Assembly (NCBI GenBank): GCA_021299735.1
Contig: JAJTEM010000001.1
Coordinates: 248,001-312,000, forward strand
Direction of reading: 5' to 3'
Length of the DNA: 64,000 bases
DNA from: Burkholderiales bacterium
GTDB lineage: Bacteria > Pseudomonadota > Gammaproteobacteria > Burkholderiales > Burkholderiaceae_B
Below the pieces are notes generated by a model. That model ran no database searches and was not told the DNA's origin. It saw only the letters and a program-made list of their open reading frames with translations. Made by a program: the position numbers and the translations under genes. Shown piece after piece: positions 8,386-15,442 of the stretch; the stretch's first letter is position 1; each line of letters begins with the position of its first letter.

Positions 8386-8946
8386 ATGACTTTAAGAATT
8401 GATTATGAGTTCCTCGCTCGGATGGAAGGCGAATGCAAATTGAATGTGTATGTTCCAGACCCTGAGGGAAGCAACAGCGGGCCCACCATTTCCACTGGGT
8501 TTGATTTGGGTGCTCGGAATGAATACGATCTAAAGAAACTGGGAATAAATGGTCAGTTACTCAAACGTTTTAGGCCGTATCTTGGCTTGCAAGGGATGGA
8601 TGCACTGGCCTTTGTCAAAAAGAATCCAATGAAAATTACGTTGAAAGAATGTCATCAGGTTGACGCTGCCTTGAAATCCCATTTTGCCTCTCAGGTCACT
8701 CTGCGTTACAACTCTGCCATAGCAGCGGGCAAAATAAAGTTCGAAGAGCTACCAAGTCAAGCCCAAACGGTCATTATGTCAGTGTCTTATCAATACGGTG
8801 ATCCGCGCGTTAAAACACCATTCTTCTGGAGTGCAGTTTTAGAGCAAGACTGGGGGAAAGTGGTGGCTGTACTTGAAAATTTCGGTGATAGATACAAAGC
8901 ACGAAGAAAACAGGAAGCGAAGTTACTCAGGGAAATTGTCAAATGA
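8386..8946 (+). CDS. Pesticin/T4-lysozyme-like muramidase, probable secreted effector
   Basis: This 186-residue protein starts at the ATG at 8386; a TTG three codons earlier is less likely. Its N-terminus carries the phage-lysozyme/pesticin active-site pattern: Glu14 in ARMEGE, then TISTGFDLG with Thr37 and Asp40, matching the Glu-Thr-Asp arrangement of T4 lysozyme-fold muramidases, especially the TIGTGVDLGQ form of the pesticin C-terminal domain. The enzyme would cleave peptidoglycan. It has no signal peptide, so it needs a secretion route or holin. It overlaps by four bases a gene for an exported protein, the layout of an effector with its periplasmic immunity protein. A lone phage endolysin is the alternative, but no phage genes surround it. 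Confidence 0.72.
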   Translation: MTLRIDYEFLARMEGECKLNVYVPDPEGSNSGPTISTGFDLGARNEYDLKKLGINGQLLKRFRPYLGLQGMDALAFVKKNPMKITLKECHQVDAALKSHFASQVTLRYNSAIAAGKIKFEELPSQAQTVIMSVSYQYGDPRVKTPFFWSAVLEQDWGKVVAVLENFGDRYKARRKQEAKLLREIVK

Positions 8947-9626
8947 GCCTACCACTGCGCTTTATCTTGGTCTCAGTTTTTGCGATCCTCTCGGTGTCTT
9001 GTTCTGTTCAGAAAGGCAATTCCACAGTTTATGTGTTGCACGAGACCTTGCCTATTTATTCTGACGACATAAAAAGAGCATATTCCACAGTTCTCGAGCC
9101 TTTAAACTTTGAAAGTGGCCGAACTGTGACTGGTTGCGATGAATATTTAGAGGCCATGCAAAGTAGTGAGGTGTTGGCGGTGAGTTCCGAGCGACTTGTT
9201 GAACAGCACTACCAAGCTTGTGAAGCTTTAAAGAGGCTACTGAAGGCGCATGAGCAAGGTGCCGAAGTCAAAAGACTAGTTTCCGAAGGCGAAAAAATCT
9301 CATCTGGTTTATGCAGTCAGCTTGACTTGAGCACGTTTTCCCACTCTCTGCGCCCTCAGATGCAAGAGGGCGTTGTAACGCTAAATGAGCTGCTTAAAAC
9401 CAAGCCCAGTAACACACCAACCTGTTTGTATGTAGACGAATCCATGCGGTTTGAGTTGAGGCCAGTTCTTCAATTCAGGGAGGAGGGCGCCGGCGAGCAA
9501 TATTTGATTGTCTGGCTAACTGATGAAATTAAAAACGGTAGTTATCTCGATTATCAAAGCCTGTTGGTAAAAATGAGCGATGAACGTAGTTGGCTAGTCC
9601 TTGATTCATGGCCACGTCCTATTTAG
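8943..9626 (+). CDS. Exported (lipo)protein, candidate immunity partner of the muramidase
   Basis: The 227-residue protein starts with an ATGA overlap with the muramidase gene. A hydrophobic signal (residues 5-19) ends in SVSC, a weak lipobox at Cys20, so it is probably a periplasmic lipoprotein. The mature part has four or more further cysteines (TGCDEY, QACEAL, GLCSQL, PTCLYV), suggesting disulfides. I recognise no domain. Translational coupling to a peptidoglycan-degrading enzyme without a signal peptide suggests that it protects the producer's own wall. A spanin role is less likely because Rz/Rz1 pairs are much shorter. Confidence 0.6.
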   Translation: MSLPLRFILVSVFAILSVSCSVQKGNSTVYVLHETLPIYSDDIKRAYSTVLEPLNFESGRTVTGCDEYLEAMQSSEVLAVSSERLVEQHYQACEALKRLLKAHEQGAEVKRLVSEGEKISSGLCSQLDLSTFSHSLRPQMQEGVVTLNELLKTKPSNTPTCLYVDESMRFELRPVLQFREEGAGEQYLIVWLTDEIKNGSYLDYQSLLVKMSDERSWLVLDSWPRPI

Positions 9627-9693
9627 GAAGGTGTTCCAACTAGTGTGCTTAACTTGCTGTAAGCTAACCTAGTCTGTACTACCGTCTCAAACC

Positions 9694-10884
9694 GTGAATA
9701 GCCGTATCAACCCAGCCCAATTAGCCCGAATCGCCAATGCCACCTTTTTACGCGATGTCTTGTTGAGAGCCCGTGAACGTACTTTGGGTTTGCTTGAAGA
9801 TTACGTGGCTGCTTTGGGTGAAGAATGCAGCGTGCCGTGTCGCCCCGAATTAAACCCGCCGCTTTGGGAGTTGTGCCATGTGGCCTGGTTTCAAGACTGG
9901 TGGCTGGCACGCAACCCCGATTGGGCACAGGGTTTGAATTGCCGCCCGGATATTTCCAGGCGGCCATCACGCCTGGCCAACGCGGATGCACGTTTAAACT
10001 CCAGCACAATTGCACACGACACCCGCTGGGAAATTGGTTTGCCCAATTTACAGGGCACGCGCGACTATCTGGCTGCCTCGTTAAAAGACACGCTGCTGTT
10101 ACTTGAGCAGGCAGAAGCCCTGTGCGTAAAGAATCCATCAAAAACGGATCAATACCTTTATTTTTTTCGTTTAAGTGCCTTGCATGAACAAATGCACAAC
10201 GAGGCGGCTGTGTTCATGGCCAGGTTGCTGAACATTGAATTGCGCCCTCAGCATGCGTGTCGCCCAGGCGTTCAAGAATGCGGCGAATCAAGCCAATTGC
10301 AAATTCCTGCCGGCCACTGGACCCTGGGTTGGCACGGCGAGGGCTTTGCATTCGACAATGAAGTGCCTGCCTACAAAGTACAAATTGATGCGTTCCGTAT
10401 TGATTCACGCCCAGTCAGCTGGGCGCAATATTTAAACTTTGTTCGTGACACCCGGCATGCCTTGCCGCCGTTTGTCGCATTCCGCAACGAAGGCTGGGTA
10501 AGCCTTGGCTTCGGTAAGGTGATGCCGCTGAACCTGAATGCCCCGGCAGAAAATATTAGTTGGCTGGATGCCCAGGCCTATTGCGCATGGGCTGGCCGAA
10601 GGTTGCCTTCAGAAGCCGAGTGGGAATATGCCGCACACACTGAACCCGCCATGCAGTGGGGGCAGGTGTGGGAATGGACTGCCAATACCTTTTTGCCGTT
10701 CGACGGGTTTGAAATGCACCCCTATGTCGATTACTCCAAACCCTGGTTTCACGACCGAAAAGTGTTGAAGGGCGCAAGTTGGGCCACATCGCCTGAAATG
10801 GTTCATCCCAAATACAGAAACTACTTTCAACCTGATCGGCAAGATATTCTGTCTGGTTTTAGAACTTGTGCAATTAAGCGCTAA
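9694..10884 (+). CDS. EgtB/SenA-like non-heme iron sulfoxide (selenoxide) synthase
   Basis: The 396-residue enzyme starts at GTG 9694. The N-terminal DinB-like helical part supplies a three-histidine iron site: H62 in ELCHVAWF, and H164 and H168 in LHEQMHNEA. The C-terminal half (from about residue 205) is a formylglycine-generating-enzyme-like domain with WTLGWHGEGFAFDNEVP, WAGRRLPSEAEWEYAA and KGASWATSPEM. This is the architecture of EgtB, which joins hercynine to a thiol in ergothioneine synthesis, and of SenA, which does so with selenosugar. Neither egtD nor the selenosugar genes senB/senC lie adjacent, so the substrate cannot be decided. The HEQMHNEA form and length look closer to SenA, an impression only. 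Confidence 0.72.
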   Translation: MNSRINPAQLARIANATFLRDVLLRARERTLGLLEDYVAALGEECSVPCRPELNPPLWELCHVAWFQDWWLARNPDWAQGLNCRPDISRRPSRLANADARLNSSTIAHDTRWEIGLPNLQGTRDYLAASLKDTLLLLEQAEALCVKNPSKTDQYLYFFRLSALHEQMHNEAAVFMARLLNIELRPQHACRPGVQECGESSQLQIPAGHWTLGWHGEGFAFDNEVPAYKVQIDAFRIDSRPVSWAQYLNFVRDTRHALPPFVAFRNEGWVSLGFGKVMPLNLNAPAENISWLDAQAYCAWAGRRLPSEAEWEYAAHTEPAMQWGQVWEWTANTFLPFDGFEMHPYVDYSKPWFHDRKVLKGASWATSPEMVHPKYRNYFQPDRQDILSGFRTCAIKR

Positions 10885-10932
10885 CATCGATTCACTGAAG
10901 TGAAACCATCCGTTTTCAGGATAGCCCCAATC

Positions 10933-11523
10933 ATGCGTGTGTTTTTTGCCGTGCCCCTGTTGTTTGGCCTTGTTGCATGTACGTCCAGCAATGCCCCTCC
11001 AGCAGGGGTAATTGCATACAGTTGTGTTGCTGGCGAGGCGCTGCATTTAATGGCCTTTGATCCACACCCCTCACGCCGAGCGTGGGCCACTTTGGGAGGC
11101 GGTGCCCAGAAGGGCGAGTCGCCCGCGCAAACAGCCTTGCGAGAATTCACTGAAGAATCCAATTGCGCTTACCGTGGTACCGAAATTGATATCAGTCAGC
11201 TCAAGGGCCCTTCAATTTCAACCGGCGTACCGTTTCATTTGTATTCACTTGAAGTGCCATTCAAACCCGTTGATGAAATAGCCCAAACCCGACAGTGTGT
11301 GGATATTGAACGCAGTCAGTGGGTATGGGTGCGGCATCTGGACTTGATGCGTGCCATGAATCAGTACGATGAAACCAAGCAAGAACAGCTCACCGTGCCA
11401 ACCGTGCAGGGGCAGCCCGCACAGGTGCCGCTGTGGAATCGTGGTGTTGAGTCGCTTAAAAAAGCAATTCGGGATGGAGTGCTACCCGAAACCATCAACT
11501 GCGATTCCACCCGGCTTTCATAA
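10933..11523 (+). CDS. Nudix hydrolase with a lipoprotein signal peptide
   Basis: The ATG at 10933 is preferred because it opens a clean lipoprotein signal, RVFFAVPLLFGLVAC, with Cys16 acylated and Thr at +2 predicting the outer membrane; a GTG at 10900 adds eleven residues. The mature protein contains a complete Nudix box at residues 56-77: G-x5-E, then x7, then REFTEES, where only the terminal Gly-hydrophobic pair is changed to Ser-Asn. Nudix enzymes split nucleoside-diphosphate-linked compounds and normally work in the cytoplasm, so an exported, membrane-anchored one is unusual. It follows the sulfoxide-synthase gene by about 50 bases in the same direction and may share its transcript. Confidence 0.75.
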   Translation: MRVFFAVPLLFGLVACTSSNAPPAGVIAYSCVAGEALHLMAFDPHPSRRAWATLGGGAQKGESPAQTALREFTEESNCAYRGTEIDISQLKGPSISTGVPFHLYSLEVPFKPVDEIAQTRQCVDIERSQWVWVRHLDLMRAMNQYDETKQEQLTVPTVQGQPAQVPLWNRGVESLKKAIRDGVLPETINCDSTRLS

Positions 11524-11562
11524 ACATGGCAAGCTCGCTGTTTCATCAAGTATGCTGATTCC

Positions 11563-14289
11563 TCAAGCCGACATATAGGCTTTCAGTTTTTTGGAACGCT
11601 CAATGTCCTCATTCGACGTGGTAACCCTGGATGTAATTTTTTCTCCCGCTTTCTTGTTGGCTAACCAAGATTGACCCAGAATAATTAATTGCTCTCTTTG
11701 CTCGCGGCTGTTGATGAACAAGGGGCCGAATTCACTCCTGCCAGCTTTTGCCCATTTATCAATTTGGTCAATTAACTGTTTGTCGTTATTGATAGCGCCC
11801 TCTCGAATTTTTGCCTGCATGGCTTGAGCAACGAGCAAAGCAGATGGGCGTCCAATACCTTTGGTGCTACAAATCAATTTGGGCGTGGCGTCATTTTGAT
11901 TCAATTCTTCCAAGGTATCGTTCAGTTGTTTTGCGGTTAACTTCTTTCCATCAAATGGTGCCAAAAACTGAGTGTAGGAAATAGACTTAACCTCAGATTC
12001 TCCTTCAGCTTGGTATCGAATTAAAAACTGTTGGCTATGAATTAGCTGACCCTCCTTGAGGGGTTTTTTCGCATCAACAGGAATAATTTCCAGCAGGCGA
12101 TGATTGCCAAACTGCGTATTCTGAATATTGTCCCCGTGTTGTTTTGCGAGTATCAATTGATTGAAAATCAAACCCAAACCAGTTGATGCCGAATTCGTTG
12201 CACCCACCAACCGTGATGGTGTCGAAATCATTTCAATTACGTCTTCACCACTTTCCAAAATGGCATTCCAGTGTTGTTGGCTTACTTCAAGGTCGGCGGG
12301 CTCAGCAAGTAAATTGGCAGTTGTCTGGTGATCCAGATTGATCGTTTGCCCTGGCAAACTGGCTAGCGTAGTTTCTGTCGTGGAGGCCTTCCGGGCAGTT
12401 GTTTCAGAATTTAGATTGTTTGAATTGGCCAGTAAGTCTGCTTTCAACGTGGTATACAACAATTTAAACTGGTCTTCTTTTTGAACAAAGTAAGGCCCAC
12501 GTTCAATACGTCCTTGCGCCACCACTTGCGTTATAGCCAGCAACAGCCTTTTTCGATTGACCTTTCCATTCGTATCAATCAGCGCCTTCCCATGGCCATG
12601 CTCAATTAAGTCGTTGTACAAGTGCTCATAAGCAAGCAAAGTACCCGTGCGCCCCACACCTGCCCTGCAATGTGTAATCAGGTTTTGACCCTTTTCCAAG
12701 GGCTGAGCAGCAACTTGACGTAATGCTCGTAGTTCGTCAGGTTTAATCACACCGTGGTCAGGCCAGTGCCTGAATTGAACCACCTTAATTTCCTTTGGTG
12801 GGTGATCATCAATTTGAATATTGACGGTAATTTCCTTGCAGTTTGCCTTGGGTAGGTCTCTCTCTGCCAGCGTGCTTACACGAATGGTTTGCTGGCTCTC
12901 AGGAATTTGGATTGAACGACTTTCACCCAGCGGCGGGCAGTAGTCATAACTGCCATTCTGAAAATCGCTGCCGGACCGCAGATCAATAACTTGAGCCCCG
13001 TTTGCGTTGGCTGTGCCTGCCAGCAGCTGATAAAACCCAGCCAGGTTAGAAGAGTTGCCCTCGTCGCTGTGTACTGGTTGCATGGCAGCAATTGCGTACC
13101 TGCCGTTACCCATGGATACGCGGTTCGCGTGAATCTTGAGTGGTGGAAAATGGCTACTGTTTAAATCAACTGCGGTAGATTGCGGGCATTTGATATCGGG
13201 AAAGCAGGTTGGAACTTCTGCCATTTCCTGTAGATCGAAGCCCTGAAACTCATCCAGTTTTTTGAAAGCCTGGCCAACCAGTCGCATTGTTTCAGTTTTT
13301 CCAAAATTGGCGATACGTTGGAAGAACTTGGTGAAGCTGGAAGCTTGTATTGGATGCGGAATAATCGCCTGTACGATTGGGCGCGCAATCAATGAGGCTG
13401 CTTCCTGATTGTTGGGTGTACTGTTCAGGGATAAGCCCAAAATACGTGCAGCAATGTGCGGGTTCGCATAAATGGCACGCTTTAATGCATTGTCATCCTC
13501 ACAACTTTCACGAAACTCCATCAAGGGGCTAGGCAGCTTTTTTTCATGGGCTGCAGCTCGCAATACTTCAATGTACGCATCCACGCCAATAAGTTGCGCC
13601 GGAACACCGCGAAGTTTCCCCTGGTTTGCAAGGGGCAAGCGGTCTATTACCTGTTTTGCATAATTTTTCTGTATCGAATCAAAGTTAGGTAAAGGAGAAT
13701 GGGCAATTCCCATTTTCATTTCAGCATACAAGGGACCTTTAAAATTGTTTGCAGGAGAAAAATTGCGATGATTGCTTTGCAAATTAGGCGATTGCTCGGG
13801 GTTGATTAGTTTGATTGCCTGGTTTTTGGCAGGGAAATGCACACCTTGCGACACCATGTCATGGAATGCATTTCCTGCTGGCAAATCATCAGGTGAATTC
13901 TGTAACAGTTGAGCCAAGTGAACGCCATCAAGTTGAAGTGTTTTCCCTTGGAATGTCACCAAAAGTTCATGACCCTGCCCTACATGACCTTCACAAAAAC
14001 AGCGAACTGCAATCATTTGTAAATCATGCCGAGCAAGCATTCGCTGCTCAGCGTTGAGGTGGCCTGAATCAAGTTGCTTAAGAAGTTCCTGTAACAGCAG
14101 TGGCAATTGATGTGAGCGATTGCAAGGGTCTAGCCGGCCAACCCAGGAAATATCCTGATTCGTATCGCGATTCAGGTGTAGCTTGTGCAGTACGTTTTGT
14201 GATGAAAGGTCGCCGCGCGATACTGGTTTGGGTAAATCTGCAACTGCATCGAATGAATTCGTACGTGTTACTGCGGTTACTTTGTCCAT
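11563..14289 (-). CDS. Large protein with tandem eukaryotic-type tyrosine phosphatase domains
   Basis: This 908-residue protein shows no signal peptide. Residues 1-380 are unrecognised, polar and rich in Asn and Gln. Residues ~385-620 form a classical PTP domain: WPD loop HWPDHGV (Asp at 511), P-loop HCRAGVGRTG with nucleophile Cys541 and Arg547, and a Q-loop-like QKEDQF near 605. A second, weaker copy spans ~680-880: CSTKGIGRPS (Cys807, Arg814) has one residue too many between Cys and Arg, and the WPD position reads LAPFDG, so it is probably inactive. The order active D1-inactive D2 mirrors animal receptor PTPs. Similar catalytic domains are known from injected effectors such as YopH and SptP. 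The gene is monocistronic and looks more A+T-rich than its neighbours. Confidence 0.82.
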   Translation of the reverse strand: MDKVTAVTRTNSFDAVADLPKPVSRGDLSSQNVLHKLHLNRDTNQDISWVGRLDPCNRSHQLPLLLQELLKQLDSGHLNAEQRMLARHDLQMIAVRCFCEGHVGQGHELLVTFQGKTLQLDGVHLAQLLQNSPDDLPAGNAFHDMVSQGVHFPAKNQAIKLINPEQSPNLQSNHRNFSPANNFKGPLYAEMKMGIAHSPLPNFDSIQKNYAKQVIDRLPLANQGKLRGVPAQLIGVDAYIEVLRAAAHEKKLPSPLMEFRESCEDDNALKRAIYANPHIAARILGLSLNSTPNNQEAASLIARPIVQAIIPHPIQASSFTKFFQRIANFGKTETMRLVGQAFKKLDEFQGFDLQEMAEVPTCFPDIKCPQSTAVDLNSSHFPPLKIHANRVSMGNGRYAIAAMQPVHSDEGNSSNLAGFYQLLAGTANANGAQVIDLRSGSDFQNGSYDYCPPLGESRSIQIPESQQTIRVSTLAERDLPKANCKEITVNIQIDDHPPKEIKVVQFRHWPDHGVIKPDELRALRQVAAQPLEKGQNLITHCRAGVGRTGTLLAYEHLYNDLIEHGHGKALIDTNGKVNRKRLLLAITQVVAQGRIERGPYFVQKEDQFKLLYTTLKADLLANSNNLNSETTARKASTTETTLASLPGQTINLDHQTTANLLAEPADLEVSQQHWNAILESGEDVIEMISTPSRLVGATNSASTGLGLIFNQLILAKQHGDNIQNTQFGNHRLLEIIPVDAKKPLKEGQLIHSQQFLIRYQAEGESEVKSISYTQFLAPFDGKKLTAKQLNDTLEELNQNDATPKLICSTKGIGRPSALLVAQAMQAKIREGAINNDKQLIDQIDKWAKAGRSEFGPLFINSREQREQLIILGQSWLANKKAGEKITSRVTTSNEDIERSKKLKAYMSA

Positions 14290-14646
14290 GGTTGTTCTCG
14301 ATTATGTCGTGTACCACTTGTCCATTTACCTGCTGAATCTTTCGGTTTAACTGCGGTTCGCCATGTGTTTGAGCGTAGCGCTTGATAAGCAGTTTCCTAT
14401 CTTGCTCGCTTACGGCATTTACCTGGATTGATACCGATTTCCCGAGTCAGGTAATCGGCAACGCGAATGGTCGGCATGAGGTATACCCTTCTCGCAAAGA
14501 AAAAATTAGGTAAATCAGGGCATGCCGAAGTTCAATTGGTAGCCTGAGTTAATCGGTTCTGCAGAAAGGATTCGATTGTGCTTACAAATCGAGCAGAAAC
14601 CATTCGCTGTAACATTGCACCTCTTACTGGAAATACTGGCTATACG
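14290..14646 (-). other. Upstream region of the phosphatase gene with a possibly frameshifted small frame
   Basis: No intact gene is evident. A 26-codon frame starts at 14477 (MPTIRVADYLTREIG) and stops at 14397. The neighbouring frame stays open from about 14455 to 14078 and reads protein-like at first (EQDRKLLIKRYAQTHGEPQL) before overlapping the phosphatase start. Together they look like a small gene broken by a frameshift, or chance. Between 14480 and 14646 I see only the palindrome GGTATACC (14480-14487) and nothing else recognisable. Confidence 0.3.
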
Positions 14647-15285
14647 TCAGCTTGTAAAAGCAAAACTTTGCATCGACAAAGCGCGATACCGCACATCTTC
14701 CGGTAGCACACCAACTCCAAAATTTGCCGGGGCTGCACCCACTGCAAAAGGTAGTGGAAGGTAATGGTCATTATCCGGATGAGCCTGCGCAAAATGCGGA
14801 GCCTTGAATTCAGCACGCGCGATCGCATCGGTATTGCCCGTTGTCAGTGCATGTTGAATCCACGCATTGAATTCATTCACATACGCAAGGGCTGCTGCAT
14901 TGTCTGCCTTACTCGGGTTGGCGCTGCCCATGTCCATATCTCTGAAATTGTGCGTGAGGCTTCCGCTACCCACCACCACCGCATGGTTCGAACGCGCGAA
15001 CTCACCCACTATGGTTCCCGCAGAAAGTGCTGTTTCGCCGGTCCAGTTCACTGGCATGCTCAATTGAATCATGCTGGGGCCACCATTCGGAAACAGATGC
15101 ATATAGGGCACCCATGCACCATGGTCGAAACCTTGTTGTGGGCGAAGTTCGGTTGATAAACCCTGGTTTGTGAGCGCTGTAGCCAATTGCTTGGCCAGCT
15201 CGGGTGCGCCAGAAATTTACGGTTTTAGCGCATAAGTGGGTGCACCGTGGCTTATGAAAATTGAATGAATGGTTTTATTGGTCAT
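14647..15285 (-). pseudogene. Remnant of an extradiol dioxygenase (DODA/YgiD, LigB family)
   Basis: From the ATG at 15285 the frame reads a typical DODA start, TIHSIFISHGAPTYALKP, then hits TAA at 15217-15219. It continues in the same frame with GAPELAKQLATALTNQG and the conserved DHGAWVPYMHLFP, VVVGSGSLTHNFRD and YLPLPFAVGAA. In intact family members about 60 residues including the SAHW metal-site segment separate the SHGAP start from the SPELA part, and they are missing here. So the gene has both an internal deletion and a nonsense codon at the junction. A TTG at 15186 could express the 179-residue tail, but without the metal-binding N-terminus it cannot be a working dioxygenase. Confidence 0.8.
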
Positions 15286-15442
15286 GATTGAATCAAACCT
15301 TGTGTTGCATATTCCCCAGATTAACCCGAAGAACTTTACAGATCGAGGTAACTTTTTTGTACAACTCGTCGAAACTAACTGTACAAGTTGCTTAGACCAT
15401 GCATGATGGGCAACACACTGCGTAGAAAATCAAGGAAATCAA

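Noticed and set aside
8386-9626. Phage lysis cassette
   Set aside because: No holin, spanin-sized partner or other phage genes; the partner is far too long for Rz1.
11563-14289. Type III secretion effector
   Set aside because: No type III secretion genes or promoter boxes are in the window, so the route cannot be claimed.
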